Below, piece by piece: positions 12,560 to 25,060 of a stretch of DNA of 64,000 nt. Below the pieces are notes generated by a model that was not told where the DNA came from, made no database searches, and was given only the letters and a program-made list of their open reading frames with translations. Within the stretch, counting starts at the first letter, position 1. Every line of letters begins with the position of its first letter. This stretch comes from Hemibagrus wyckioides (taxonomy: Eukaryota > Chordata > Actinopteri > Siluriformes > Bagridae). The stretch is from NCBI RefSeq assembly GCF_019097595.1, contig NC_080720.1:25792852-25856851 (forward strand), given 5' to 3'. Position numbers and translations under genes: made by a program.

Positions 12560-13078
12560 TAAATTTGATTTATTCCACTTGTAACCATTTTCCTTTGTGT
12601 TTATTTCCCAGCTATTCACTGCCACTGTTTTTCTTTGTCTGTGTTCCTAATTATAGCATTCAGTAAACCTTGATTGAATACAGAATTTTCTCTAGAACTC
12701 TAGGACTAGCTGCAACCTACATTCTGCAACTCAACTTCTGTAGTGAATTACTAGGGCCCACTGTTTGCTGTAGCTAGCTATTAATTTTATAGCACTGAGA
12801 TCAAAATCTCTGTGTTTAATGACTTCTTCCAAGCTCAATAATTGCAATAGAGAGCTCAGCAGAAGTGTTATATAACTTTACAATATTTGTGTTTCTTTTG
12901 GACATGCTTGTAGCAAAGCTATGTTAATTCCTAGACAATTATCTGCAAATACCTGTGCTCTCATTCCCTCTAACTACTGAAGTTGTCAAATAGTTTTAGT
13001 CAAATGTTATTCAAAGACTATTTCATGCACATACATGTATCTGATATACAAGAACAGTGGATTTGGGTAACATTAATA
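12560..13078. other. Intergenic, nothing recognised
   Basis: This is AT-rich DNA between the minisatellite and a Tc1 relic. I see no repeat structure, no exon and no RNA gene. Confidence 0.5.
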
Positions 13079-13587
13079 CACAATATGGCCAAAAGAATGT
13101 GGACACCTGACCATCACAGTACACGGTATCTTTTCCCCAAACTGTTGCCACAAAGATAGAAGCACATAATTATCTAGAATGTATTTGTATGATTTAACAT
13201 TACTATATCTCTTCAGTAGAACTAATAGGGCAAACTTCTTCCAGTATAACAAAGCCACTAGGCACAAAGTGATGTCTATAAAGATGTTTTGCCAACGTTG
13301 CTGTACACAGAGCCCTGACCTCCACTCTACTAATCTCTTTTGAGATTAAATGGAACACTGACTGCATGCCAGGCTTTCTTGCAAAATATCAGCACCTGAC
13401 TTGACTAATGCTCTTGTGGCTGCATGGACAAATCACCACAGCCACGCCAAAGCTAGAAGAAAGCCTTCCTAGAAGAGTGGAGATTGTTATAATAATAAGT
13501 CCCATCAAAGGCGGGTCTAAATCTGGAACAGGTTGATCAACAATCCCAGATGGTTACGTGTTCACAAATCAGTGGCAGAATAGTGTG
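13079..13587 (+). mobile_element. Internally deleted Tc1/mariner element
   Basis: A TA dinucleotide is followed by a Tc1-type terminus (CACAATATGGCCAAAAG) and the typical subterminal ACACCTGACCATCAC. The right side, about 13300-13480, matches the coding sequence for the Tc1 transposase C-terminus, including the region around the third catalytic residue, now with frame damage. It ends in an eroded inverted terminus reaching TAGTGTG near 13587. At ~508 bp it lacks most of the transposase gene. Confidence 0.75.
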
Positions 13588-14275
13588 TGAAAAAATAAAA
13601 AATGCCACTCTCTGCTTCCCACACAAGCCTGAGAAACTGGCTTCAGATATTGCTTTTGCTTTCTTCTGCTTCCGCTCCGTCCATTCTGCCAGAAAAGCAA
13701 AACAACACTACAGGGCACTGGAACATTACTGTGTGTCACTATCTGTTGCACCCAGATAAGACGAGTGAAAAGAGGAAAAGATTAATGAGGCTGCCATGTT
13801 GGCACTAAATTCAAAACAGACCCATACATGGAAAACTTTCTACAATCCCTCCTTTTTTCATAACTAGGTGGAACGTTAATGCTGATTGTTCTGACCTCCG
13901 GTTGCTATTACGGTTGTGTTGCAGAATTAAAATTTTTTTTACAGAAGTCCATTACTGAAAATTTAATGTGCACAATGGACATTATGGCAAAGCAGCTTTA
14001 AAGTAAGCTCAAGTGGTTAAGGCTCTGGGTCGTTCTAAAAATTATAGTTTTAACTAGAATCACTTCCTGCTGTGCCATCCAAAGCCACCACCATGATCTC
14101 AGAGTGGTTCTATCCAAAGCAATCTCATGTAATATCTCCTGGCTGCCCATTCATCCTCACCAGCAGTGAATGACTCTACTTGGTGAGATTCCAACAAGAT
14201 GTAGGGCATCAGAATAGATGCAGAGAGTAGAAGGGATCAGGATCACTTGTTTCTCAGTAGTAGCTTGCATAGATC

Positions 14276-14310
<35 letters not shown>

Positions 14311-14584
14311 TATTAGAGGTTATGCTTGTGATGGCATAATAATTGAAGGACAACATAAATTTTGTGCAGAGTGCAAGCAGGGAGTCTGGCAAGACAAGCT
14401 ATGACTGTGTAACTAAAACTTTACAGTGTAAGTATGTAAGTACTTTGCTGTGATTTGTTTAATAAATAACAGCACTATACTTTCTCAAGTATTAAGTTTC
14501 TAAAGCTGAATCTATAATTTATTCCATATATATACAGCATCAGAGAGTTTGACACATTTTTGTATGGCATAACCTGTTCTCAGT
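13588..14584. other. Intergenic with a (GA)n microsatellite
   Basis: The stretch contains a (GA)n run at 14279-14309. Overlapping open frames at 13550-13808 on both strands have no recognisable similarity and partly overlap the preceding Tc1 relic. No gene was seen. Confidence 0.5.
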
Positions 14585-14913
14585 ACAGTGGCTCAGCAGC
14601 TAGTGTTGCTGCCCCAAAACTCCAGAGTTCCCAGTTTGATCCTTAGCTCAGGTTACTGTCTGTGTGGAATTCCACATGTTCCTACTGTGTCTGCATTTGA
14701 GTGTGGCCTTCCTCTCAGTTTCTCCTGTTTCTTTCCATCTCCTAAAACTCCCAGGTGTTAATGTGTGTGCATGTTGTCCTGCTGTGGGCTGGAAATGGAC
14801 TATGAATACATCCAGGATCTTCACACTTCCTGTACAATGATCACAGGACAGGCTTTGGATTCTATGTGAGCAAGACCAAGATAGACCAGTTACTGAAGAT
14901 GAATGGATAAATA
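14585..14913 (+). repeat. SINE-like dispersed repeat, + orientation
   Basis: The repeat opens with AGTGGCTCAGCAGC (box A-like) and CCAGTTTGATCC (box B-like), followed by a body resembling a widespread fish repeat (TTTCTCCTGTTTC, CCCAGGTGTTAATG). It ends in AGTTACTGAAGATGAATGGA. The tRNA-like promoter boxes suggest a tRNA-derived SINE. Related copies lie at 27072 and 57801 (+) and 39152 and 49230 (-). Confidence 0.65.
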
Positions 14914-14959
14914 ACTAGCACTGGATATTTTAGAGCTGGTTATTTATTTATACATACAG

Positions 14960-15321
14960 TATACCACAGCACTGTTGAATTCTTGACTCTGATTGGTCAG
15001 ATGCTGTTGATTTATTTCTCCAGTAGGTCCAGCTGTGAGGCAAATCTCAGGTGTAATGAATGAATTTGTTCCTTCTTATACTTAATACACAGGGAGTCTT
15101 ATAGCAGAATGTAACACTGATGAAAAATGGGTTAAAATGTGTCATTATTCAGCTTGGAAACACGGCTAATCGTATAGTGAAGCTTTCTGTTAAGAAATGT
15201 TTATTTAACGTTTATGGATGTTCTATAACAACACATATCCAAAGGAAATAAACTGATGATATGTATGATTTTTTACCTAATTAAAAAATAAAAATAAAAG
15301 ATGGCAAATTGCTGTGGTATA
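14960..15321. mobile_element. MITE-like element with 12-bp perfect TIRs
   Basis: TATACCACAGCA at 14960-14971 is exactly inverted at 15310-15321 (TGCTGTGGTATA), bounding 362 bp with no coding capacity. The interior (for example TGACTCTGATTGGTCAG) resembles a non-autonomous DNA-transposon family widespread in fish. The superfamily is not determined, and similarity may continue slightly past the right TIR. Confidence 0.65.
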
Positions 15322-16649
15322 AGAGAAAACAAACACTTTGGGGTGTGTTGTTATATTTCATACATAGTGACCACACTTTATTATTTTAGTTTAGTGTACA
15401 CTAGGCACTAATGCTAGTGATACAGTTTTGTACCATATAACTGCAATTTTCAGTGTTTTTTTTTGCTCTCCCAATACAAAAAACCTGGACTTAAAAATAA
15501 CTCCTTACATAGCAGCCACCTACAGTGTCAGAAAGAGGAATACGATATTTGCATTTGACTAGAGCATGAACAGGACAGGTCTAGTCACTGAAACCCATGC
15601 TCGCTATCATGACAGTTGTGGTATGCAGATTTATGTAGGTATTGATGGAGCTTTGGACTTGAGCTTGTGTGACCGTGCACTAGAGACCAGGCCTGTGCAG
15701 GGTTTCTATTCACTGTCCACAGTGAGGACAGATCAGGTGCTGAAACTTTGCAATAAAAAACCTGGGTGCCTCCAAGCAGTTAGTGGACACCTAACACCAA
15801 ACCCCCACACCTGCCAACAGATCCCATCCTGCACCTATCCCCCTCCTCCTTTTCTTAATATTTTTTGTTAACAGTTACACAGTACAAAACATTTTCCTAA
15901 ATATTTCTATCGTGTGTCTTCTTGCTTTGGCAATCGGTTCAAATTTATCTTCCTCTCTCTCTATTTAAGCTCATCAACCCTGCCAAAAATCATTAGCCAA
16001 TCAGAAAAGATTACAGGTTTTCATCAGTGAAAAAGTCACTAGCACTTACATTCTCAGTGGTGGAGAAGACAGGAAATTTCTACGCTTCTAAAGTTTTTGT
16101 AAGTTTGGCTTGCATCATTCCTACATGTAATGGCTGTTTGGCAAGAAGCATGTAATTGAAATAACTAGGATTGTTTCACCAATATGTGACCCCAGTCTAA
16201 AAGCAGTCTCCATGACCTCCATTTTCAGCAGTCATTGAGAATTTTCACACATGGACTGAATACGTGAGGCTTCACTAAAGACAGATTTTGGTCTTGTTTG
16301 AGGGAGGGGCTCATGATTACAGATTTTCTATCATGTAGATGAATTCCTTCTGAATCATGAATCAATTGTACAATTCCATGAATCACATTTGGGTACATAG
16401 ATTTGCAAAATAATCCTTTCTTCAGGGTCACAAAAGTACAAGGTACTTGAATTAAGAAGAGACAGTTCACCATTAAATAAGAGAAACAGGGATAAATTCT
16501 TTGGAATTTAAATTCTTAAATTCTTTGGAATTCTCAGCAAGCATGGGTATACCAGGGAACACCTAGGCAGAGCATCCTGGGAAAATCACATGTAAAAATT
16601 TGAGGACCCATCTGCCTAGGACCTCTGAATAGTCAACCTGTAATGTGAT
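15322..16649. other. Intergenic, no gene seen
   Basis: The DNA is AT-rich and non-coding. A 101-codon open frame at 15566-15871 has no recognisable domain, no good start context and no splice or promoter context, so it is treated as chance. Confidence 0.5.
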
Positions 16650-16940
16650 GTAATCACAATTATTCCCAACATTTAATTCACTGATCACCAATGTTCCCAA
16701 CAACCAATCACTAATCACCAAGGTTCCCAACATCCAATCACTAATCACCAAGGTTCCCAACAACCAATTACTAATCACCAATGTTCCCAACAGCTACTCG
16801 CTAATCACCAATGTTCCCAGCAACTAATCACTAATAACCTATGTTCCAACAACCAATAACTGATCACCAATGTTCTCAACATCCAATTAATGAATTCCAT
16901 TAGTTCCAACATCTAATCACTGATCACTATTGGTCCAAAG
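16650..16940 (+). repeat. 30-bp minisatellite, locus 2
   Basis: About ten imperfect copies of the unit seen at 12204-12530 lie here in the same orientation, each carrying CTAATCACCAANGTTCCCAA and a CAACCAATCA-like segment. The minus strand stays open as a Leu/Val/Ile-rich decapeptide repeat. The copy number and consensus are slightly different from locus 1. Confidence 0.85.
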
Positions 16941-16944
16941 GATC

Positions 16945-18551
16945 ATGTGAAAAAAACTAACCATTAAAAAAAAAATTCTATGAATTTACTCTATACAATG
17001 TGCAGTTCTGCTCAAATTCTATTCTGTCCAGTTCATCTTTGTAATTCATTTGTGTTGTTTGTTGTGCACAGTTAGTGTTGTGTACTTTTGTATTGTCGTT
17101 CCTTGGTGGTCAGGTGTGAAAGGATTATGGTAGCTTTTTTTTAGCAGGTTTGTATGTAGGATAGGATGCAGTTGAACAATTTTTTACCAGTATTTACATA
17201 ATACTTTTTTATTTGCTACACCAACCGTGTGTAATGTTCTTACACAACATTTTGTAATTAGCCCCAGCTCAGTGCAGTTACACAATCTGGAGACATGCCA
17301 CCTACTTTTTTTTTTATCTCACTTTTATTGACAGATTGTGGAAGTATATTAGTTTATTTAATAGCATTTAGTAATATCTACAGGAATCTGGTTGTTACTC
17401 TGTGTTATGAGCTGCGTTGGCTTTCTGTTTGCACTAAAGTCAATAAGAACTAGACTGAGGCAGTTTCATAAACATCACTGTTGCTCTGTAAAGGATGTGG
17501 AAATACAGACTCATGAGTAATATAACCAGGACTTCAAGAAGTAACCCAAAAACTCAGCAGGAGATGAAATGCCCAACAAATAAGATGTTACTCATGGCTG
17601 CACATAACTCAAAATAATGAATACAAGTCCACAAATCTTAGCAAGGATAACATTTAGTTAAACTTTTCCAAAGGTAATTTAAACAATTCTTGCTGTTCAA
17701 TTGAGAACCTGAAGAAGTTGCCAGGGGACACAGCAGGTATTGAGCTAATGCCATACTGATCAAGCTGCTCCAAAGCAACAAAAACAAGAGCCAGAGTTGG
17801 AATATTTTACAAAAACAGACATGTTTGAAGTAAAACATGTGTTATATGATATGTTGTTTTCTTTTGAAATTTACAGCTTTAAGAACCTTTGCTTATAATA
17901 AATGACGTTTATACATGGTTGATTTGATTTAATCCTTAAAGCAAAACATCCTGTTCTTTATTTTCCCATAAAACATGCTGGGATTTCATCTTATTTATGA
18001 CATGCACTGATCTACAAACTGCTATGGTAGGATAAAGATGACAATATGTGTGCCTTAAACATTAATAAGTACATCACTAATCTATTCTAAAATCTTTCGA
18101 CTGTCCCACAATTCAGTTGAATCTGAAGTTTCTTTATTAGCAATGATATTGTGATATTGAGTGATGAGATCGATGATCTCTTACTCAAATTATAAATTGA
18201 AAGTAAATTATTAATTTAAAGAATGTAAGTAAATCATTAGAAATTTCCTCATGCAATTATTATTACGGTTCTTAGGTAACCTGAGTTTTTAGGGTTTTTA
18301 AAACTAAATAAAACCTCCATCTCTGTTACACACTTAATGCAACAATGCAGCCATTATCAAGAACCTTTGTAAATGTGATATTCATGCCTAAGCAGTAAAG
18401 GTTAACACCTTTGTTTTTATCATAGTTTAATCCATGTTTTCTTAGGTTTGGTGTCGAAAATGATTGACAAACAAGCTTTAATTAAGCATCACTAAAGCTG
18501 TAAATGAGTTAATCGACAAAAAAAAAAATATAAAAGATTTTTTCTTTCAGC
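16945..18551. other. Intergenic, nothing recognised
   Basis: This is AT-rich non-coding DNA with short random frames. No repeats beyond homopolymer runs and no exon signals stand out. Confidence 0.45.
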
Positions 18552-18745
18552 TGTTCCTATTAAGGGTTGCCAAAGCATCTCTTTGTTCTGCATATTTGAT
18601 TTGGCACAGCTTTTTGATTTGGCACAGCTTTTTTTTCCATTATCAGGAAGGGCGCCAGATGCCCTTCCTGATGATGCAACGCTCCTCAAATGTTTTTCAG
18701 GCTTGGGGCCGGCACTGGGATTGCACTGTCACATATATTTTGTTA
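18552..18745 (+). repeat. Dispersed fish repeat fragment
   Basis: The segment with GATGCCCTTCCTGATG, CAACGCTCC and GGCTTGGGGCCGGCACTGGG resembles a short repeat found in very many teleost genomes. This copy has a local duplication of GATTTGGCACAGCTTTT (about 18598-18632). A small hairpin, AGGAAGGGC...GCCCTTCCT, sits around 18645-18672. The family name is not assigned. Confidence 0.5.
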
Positions 18746-21700
18746 CACTGTGGGGAGAGGCAGGACACGTGTGTTTACTCAGCTTGCTGATTATTATTTT
18801 ACTGTTTATTTTATAATCATTTTCAATGCCCATAGCTTAGATCATGCAACATAAAGTGGAAAAAAACCGTTAAGGTTTGAGTCAAAACCTGGAAGTACAA
18901 CATGAAAGCAGAGACGAGAAACACGGGAAACCACGGCTCGGAACTGATGTAAATAATTCATGATAAGACTTAACAATGAGAGAAAGAACCTCAGATTTTA
19001 AATAGAAAACTAATCAAAGGCTGATCGCAGTTCTGATAACAGAGTGCTTTTATTATTCACAAAATAATGCTCCTGTAATTTTCCAAAACTATTTGCTGTA
19101 AGAATGTTTTGTTTCTCAGTGCTATAAGCATACTTCTCACACAGTTGTCTCAGTTAAACTAAAATAAATCTGATGAAAAAGTCAGTATAAGTAACAAAAA
19201 AAAAGGAAAAAAAGAGGGAAACACTAGAATAACATTTGTTGGCATACGGAAGTATGCATTTAATAGTTAATCCCTTGGTATGCCAGTGCAGAAAGTGCAC
19301 ACAGAGGTAAGATTTATTTGTCCCTCACTGGCTTTAAGAGAAGCTTAAGAGCTAACCTGAGGGTTATGAGTGACTCTGGAGAGCTGTGGTCAGGCTCAGA
19401 CTGTGTTTAGTGAAAGCAGGTGTAGAAGCCATGCTGTGAATACAGGCATCCCTCCAGCCGGAATGAGCCCAAGATTTATCGGCCTCTGCTCTCCTTCAGA
19501 CTAAACGTCTCCATGAGGGGGGTTTTAAGATGTCTGTCTCACTCACATATGGATACAAACACCTACAAATACAGCGTGAGTGAATATTGTCTTTCTGTCC
19601 TCTCGTAAATTCTCATGAATGCTGCTCTTCCAGCCCTTCCTCACCTCCTTTGCTGTTCAAACACACCATGCTTCCTGTTTCTTTTATTGTATCCTATGGC
19701 AAGCCCTCCATCAGTCATGCCAAGGTTAATAGCTCTAAAGAAGTTTAAAAGCATACAAGTGGGAGAGTGTTTGTGTTATATTTATGTAAAAAGGCATCAC
19801 CTCACCATAAATTGCTTATAAAGCTTTGCCAGCTTTTATTCCTAAGCCTAATTCCACATGATATATCATTAAAGTGAAAAGGAAAAGCCCATGTTATGTA
19901 CACAGGGGTGTGAGTCAGCCATGATGGATGATGGAATCAGGAGGAGTGAGAGTGTAGCTAACTACTGGCAAACACACACCCTGCAGCAGTGTGACGGCTA
20001 CACAAAAGATCCGGCCAGAGGTGACGTTGTGGCTCGCCGCTTCTCTTTTAGTCTTTTCCCCTCGAGTGTGGGGCTCCAGTGCAGCACGAGCTCATCTATC
20101 ATGATAAAAGTACAGGAGGAAAAGGGGGAACTCTCTCCTGGGGCTCCAACTCTCCAACAGAGTGTGAAAAGACCTTTATGAGAGAATCTACACAAATACC
20201 AGATACCTGCTTCCTTAATGCAGTTATCACAGGAATGTATTACGGGTGAACGATTTTTACACCAAAACAGTGCAAAAAATGTGCTTAATAGTTGATAGGT
20301 TGCACATGAGGTATTTTAGTTTGGCTAAGACCCACGCCAAGCATTAGAGTTAAAGAGAAGCTGATTGAGACAATTGTGTTTTATTTTTTTTAACATGTCA
20401 AGCAGAAAAACTGGTTTTTACACTTCTGAGTGATGAATATCATATTTTCAGCATTTCAGTGTTAAGTTTCACTTTTATTGGTACTAAAGGTGGAACAAGA
20501 ACATCTAAAAAACAAAAAACACATCTAAAACAGAAAATGCAGTGAATATAAAAAGTCAACACAATGAAAAAATGAAACCAAAATATTATTCATCCTTTAT
20601 CGTAAAATAACAAGTAAGAAAATTCAATGAAAAAAAAGGGGGGAAAAAACATTTTTAATATAATGGAGCATGAGCATGTGACTTATATATCATGTTAAAG
20701 GTTGAAAAAAACTCTGAAATGCTTTATCTTGGTTTCCTTTTTTTTTTTTTTTTTTTTTACTTCAGTAAAACCTGCAGTTTTAACAGGGGAGTGTAGACTT
20801 TTTGAATTTACTGAATGTAGTAATTTATTTCCACCAAAAAATAATTCATTTAAACCGAAAATACTGTTGATTTTATTCCTGAGACAGCTACCTCCATTTC
20901 CTCTGAGTACATCTATTATCACAAGGGAGTTGTGCAAGTGTTGAAAAGCTGCAACATGTGAAACAAAAGTGCCACTATCTAGAAACTGCCTGATGTGTGA
21001 CAGATCACATTTCAGCCTAAAGTCAGGAAAAAAGGCTTGACTAGTTGTGGCATGTCTGATGCTAGGAATCGGTTTAGGACTGGACGAGGAAGACTGCATT
21101 ATTACAGTGAATGTCTCCGTCTAGAACACTGAAGCCTCCTTTAATTTGTTAATCTGAGAAAGCATTGCCTTACTTCACTGACTGAGTCACACACACCCAC
21201 CCACACCCACACCCACACACACACACTTGTCATTTCACAGATATCGCACATGTATATATGTTTATTAATAGAACTCATACATAATGATTCATTAGATTTC
21301 TTTTCTTTTTTTATTCTATTTTTTTAATTACACATATTTCTTGATGTACAGGTTTTTCTTCAATGTACTTGTGCTCCGGTGTCACTTCTCTCATCTCAAT
21401 GCAGCAGAAAGGCTTCATTGTAAAACCCCTTCAACCGGCTAAAAGCCCATAAACATCCAAATGAACCTTTAGAGACCCTTCCCACATTTTTTTTTGTAAA
21501 AATCCATATAAAGGAGACTTCCCTTCCCAAGGATTCCCAGCATTATTGACTTTTCTGTCTATTTTCTGCCAAAAGGAGGCTTGGCCTGTCGTTTGTGCAG
21601 CAGGGTCTCTGAGGTTGGTCACAGATGGCAGACTGACGGTCTCTGAGGCAAACAGTTTCATCAGCTGCCATCATCCTGGCCATTTTTCTCAGCGTGTGTT

Positions 21701-22142
21701 TGTGAAAGGCTACTTCTGGGAGACACGGGTGCAGACGCAGACACACACACACTTGAAAGAAAAAAGAAAGAGAGAAAAAAAGGGTAATAAATGTGTGTGC
21801 TTGTGCGTGTGTGTGTGGCGAGAGAAAGAGATTGATGTATGGGAGGTCTGAAGCTTGTCACTCTTCACTGCTCTCTAACAGGGGTCTCTACGCTGGGACT
21901 TAACCCTGGGCCTTAGGCTTTTGAGTTGCTGTCACACACAGACAAATGCGCAAACGTGATATGCAATCACAGACGCCACTGGCAAACAAAATGCGTGTTT
22001 ACTAAGCCGACTCCATGTTGTCCATGCACCTTTAGGAGCTGCAGTTTACTTATATGAATAAAAACAGGTTTGTGGCTACACTACATTCCAGGGGGTGAGG
22101 TATTCAGCCTTGTCAAACAAATGACAACAGGAAGCTTTGCTA

Positions 22143-22184
<42 letters not shown>

Positions 22185-22280
22185 AGCTGTATACTCTCCT
22201 TTCTACACTCACACATAATTCTGTGTTGTAAGAAATTACTTGATAACTCATAATCATGTTAATATCATTGTAACATCTCG
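18746..22280. other. Intergenic with GC-balanced patches, no gene seen
   Basis: The stretch holds a T-run at 20738-20758, CA-rich DNA at about 21187-21226 and a pure (CA)n at 22145-22182. Stretches near 19430-19560, 19890-20180 and 21540-21730 are less AT-rich and repeat-poor. They are candidates for conserved non-coding elements, which I cannot confirm without alignment. The 134-codon minus frame at 20695-21099 runs through the poly-T tract and looks fortuitous. Confidence 0.5.
22145..22182 (+). repeat. (CA)n microsatellite
   Basis: About 19 uninterrupted CA units are present. It lies about 100 bp before a LINE fragment. Confidence 0.95.
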
Positions 22281-22815
22281 TCAAGTCAAGAAGCTTTTAT
22301 TGCCATTTCCAAAACATATAGCTGGTGCAGTACATTAAGTACACTAAGAAAAGTACTACATATGTTAAAATTTGTGCAAGACAAAAGGGCAAGACAGACA
22401 GTACAATACAATACCATAGAATAGTGTACACAGAGCAGCACCGAACACTACACAGTTCTGTAGTTGAGTAAAGTGCAAATAAAGATGCTACGGATGTAAA
22501 CATAAAGGACAGATAGTAGTGGATTATAGCAGCATTAAAAAGTAATGTGCAAAAATTGCAATGGGAGTGCTGAGATTACAGATGACTGTGTGTGTGTGTG
22601 TGTGTGTGAGTGTATGTGTGTGTCAGTTCAGTCTCTAGGAATAAAGGAGTCTGATGGCTTGGGGGAAGAAACTGTTACACAGTCTGTTTGTGAAGGCTCG
22701 TTGCTTCAGTACATTTTTTCCAGACAGCAGAAGTGTGAAGAGTGTGTGTGAGAGAGGTGTGTAGGCTCATCCACAATGCTGATGGTTTTGCTATCTGTGG
22801 AGTAAATATCTGTGA
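22281..22815 (-). mobile_element. LINE 3' end fragment
   Basis: On the minus strand the segment around 22650-22720 reads SFFPQAIRLLYS before a stop, a phrase typical of the C-terminus of fish CR1/L2-type LINE polymerases. The DNA toward 22281 is the presumed 3' UTR and tail, containing a (TG)n stretch at about 22590-22624. The copy is truncated to the last part of ORF2. Confidence 0.6.
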
Positions 22816-22934
22816 TATTTGTGTGTACGTGTGAATGTTATTTGTGCTGTACTGTACACTCTTTATAATTAGCAATAACATGTGATTATAAAATTATACA
22901 TTATAAAGCAATTACCTAAAAAAATAATAAACAT

Positions 22935-23615
22935 GATCAGCCGTAACATTATGACTACCTGGCTAATATTGTGTTGGTCCCCCTTTTGCAGCCAAAACAG
23001 CCCTGACCCGCTGAGGCATGGACTCCACTAGATCCCTGAAGGTGTGCTGTGGTATCTGGCACCAAGATGTTAGCAGCAGATCCTTTAATTCCTCTAAGCT
23101 GCGAGGTGGGGCCTCCATGGATCAGACTTGTTTGTCCAGCACATCCCACAGATGCTGGATTGGACTGAGATCTGGGGAATTTGGAAGCCAAGTCAACACC
23201 TCAAACAACAATGCTTAGGTAGGTGGTACGTGTCAAAGTAACATCCACATGGATGCCAGGACCCAAGGATTCCCAGCAGAACATTGCCCAAAGCATGACA
23301 CTGCTGGCTTGCCTTCTTCCTGGTGCCATGTGTTCCTGTGGTAAGTGACGCACATGCACTTGGCCATCCACATGATTTAAAAGAAAATGTGATTCATCAG
23401 ACCAAGCCACCTTCTTCCATTGCTCCGTGGTCCAGTTCTGATGCTCATGTGCCCATTGTAGGCGCTTTCGGCAATGCACAGGGGTCAGCATGTGCACCCT
23501 GACTGATCTGCAGCTATGCAGCCCCATACACAACAAACTGTGATGCACAGTGTATTCTGACACCTTTCTATCAGAACCAGTGGTCACTTCACCTGTCATA
23601 ATGTTACGGCTGATC
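22935..23615 (-). mobile_element. Internally deleted Tc1 element with perfect 21-bp TIRs
   Basis: The terminus GATCAGCCGTAACATTATGA(C) at 22935-22955 is exactly inverted at 23595-23615. Minus-strand translation gives the middle and end of a Tc1 transposase: SRKVSEYTVHHSLL, WTTEQWKKVAWSDESHF and, near the left end, the C-terminal region. The N-terminal coding part is missing. A second internal deletion joins sequence at about 23205-23215. The 681-bp copy is non-autonomous. Confidence 0.85.
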
Positions 23616-23629
23616 GGTGTATATATAGT

Positions 23630-24082
23630 GGATGGGATATATTAGGCAGCAAGTGAACATTTTGTCCTCAAAGTTGATGTGTTAGGAGCCGGAAAAATGA
23701 GCAAGCATAAGGATTTGAGTGAGTTTGACAAGGGCCAAATTGTGATGGCTAGACGACTGGATCAGAGCATCTCCAAAACTGCAGCTCTTGTGGGGTGTTC
23801 CCGGCCTGCAGTGGTCAGTATCTATTAAAAGTGGCCTAAGGAAAGAACAGTGGTGAAACAGCAACAGGGTCATGGGCGGCCAAAGCTCACTGATGCACGT
23901 GGGGAGTGAAGGCTGGCCCGTGTGGCTGGTCCGATCGAACAGATGCTCAAATTGCTGAAGAAGTTAATGCTGGTTCTAATAGACAGGTGACAGAATACAC
24001 AGTGCATGATGGGTCAGGGCTGTTTTGACATCAAAAGGGGAACCAACACAATATTAGATCAGGTCATAAAGGCCTGGTCGGT
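23630..24082 (+). mobile_element. Tc1 element fragment, N-terminal half, head-to-head with its neighbour
   Basis: On the plus strand from the ATG at 23697 the frame reads [20 protein letters not shown], a Tc1 helix-turn-helix N-terminus. Stop codons break it at about 23827 and 23908. Coding sequence stops near 24008 and jumps to a 3' terminus-like end (GGGGAACCAACACAATATTA, then an eroded TIR). It belongs to the same family as the 22935-23615 copy, but in the opposite orientation and keeping the part that copy lacks. Confidence 0.8.
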
Positions 24083-24137
24083 TATTTTTCTGGTATTAAG
24101 TGTTTATATGTAATTTAATGTTTATAATTATTTAAAA

Positions 24138-24304
24138 CGGGGGTGTCTAATCTTATTTGTAAGGGCTCAGTTTTCATTCCAACCAATCAGAAGCCACAGC
24201 TGAGTCTACTGAACGCCAAGATCAACTGATTAATCAGGTGGAATCAGATTGGTATGAAAAGCTGCACTCCCACTGGTGCTTTGTGGGTAAGACCGTACAC
24301 TGGT
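24138..24304. repeat. Short palindromic-ended dispersed repeat
   Basis: The segment GGGGTGTCTAATCTTATTTG ... TTTCATTCCAACCAATCAG ... GATTGGTATGAAAAGCTGCA has partially complementary halves. It resembles a ~160-bp repeat common in fish genomes. The class is uncertain, but a MITE is likely. Confidence 0.5.
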
Positions 24305-25029
24305 TTAAAATATAAAGTTTCAAGTATAAATACAAATAATTGTTAATAGATATTATCATTGATTCATATTTATATTTTAGAAAGCATGTATAATACAGCA
24401 CATGGCTCTATTATTAAGCAATATTACACAGGAAAGAGTGTGGTTACACTGAATGTTGGCATGGCTGTGAACCCACATGGAAATTAATATTGAGTAAGTT
24501 CAATTTCTGACAAAATATAGCCAAATGACCTATTTATTTTTTGCTTTGCTAGAAAAAATAGATCCCAAAGAATCCACACTCACTTCGGCTCGCTCACTAC
24601 CTAGCTCACATAGATTTGTATATTTCCGTGCTTCTGTTAAAATTGGCTTGACTGATTTTTTCATTTTCATCTAAGGCGCTTTCATATTTTAAGTCTGTTA
24701 TATTCCTCAGAAGCAATGTTTGCTATGTATGCTGATGTCACTAACTTTATAAGGAGGTGGAATTTTACGTGACGCCACTCATGAAATCAAATCTGTGAAC
24801 TGGAACAAACTCTTGCATAATATAAATACTGTATTAATACAGAGTTAATAATATGCTATATGTATAATAGTGACATGTTACAGTAAGAACTAATCTGAAC
24901 TAATCACCTATAGTACATTGTTAGAGCTGTATGAGTCATTATTAGAGTTGGAAGCAATTTCTCATGGAAGCAATTTCTGCACATCAGGAATTTTCCTATG
25001 TCATTCATCTCCACAAAAAGAGAATTTGG

Positions 25030-25060
<31 letters not shown>

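Noticed and set aside
20695..21099. 134-codon minus-strand open frame
   Set aside because: It ends in a Lys run from a poly-T tract, and the remainder shows no family resemblance or splice context.
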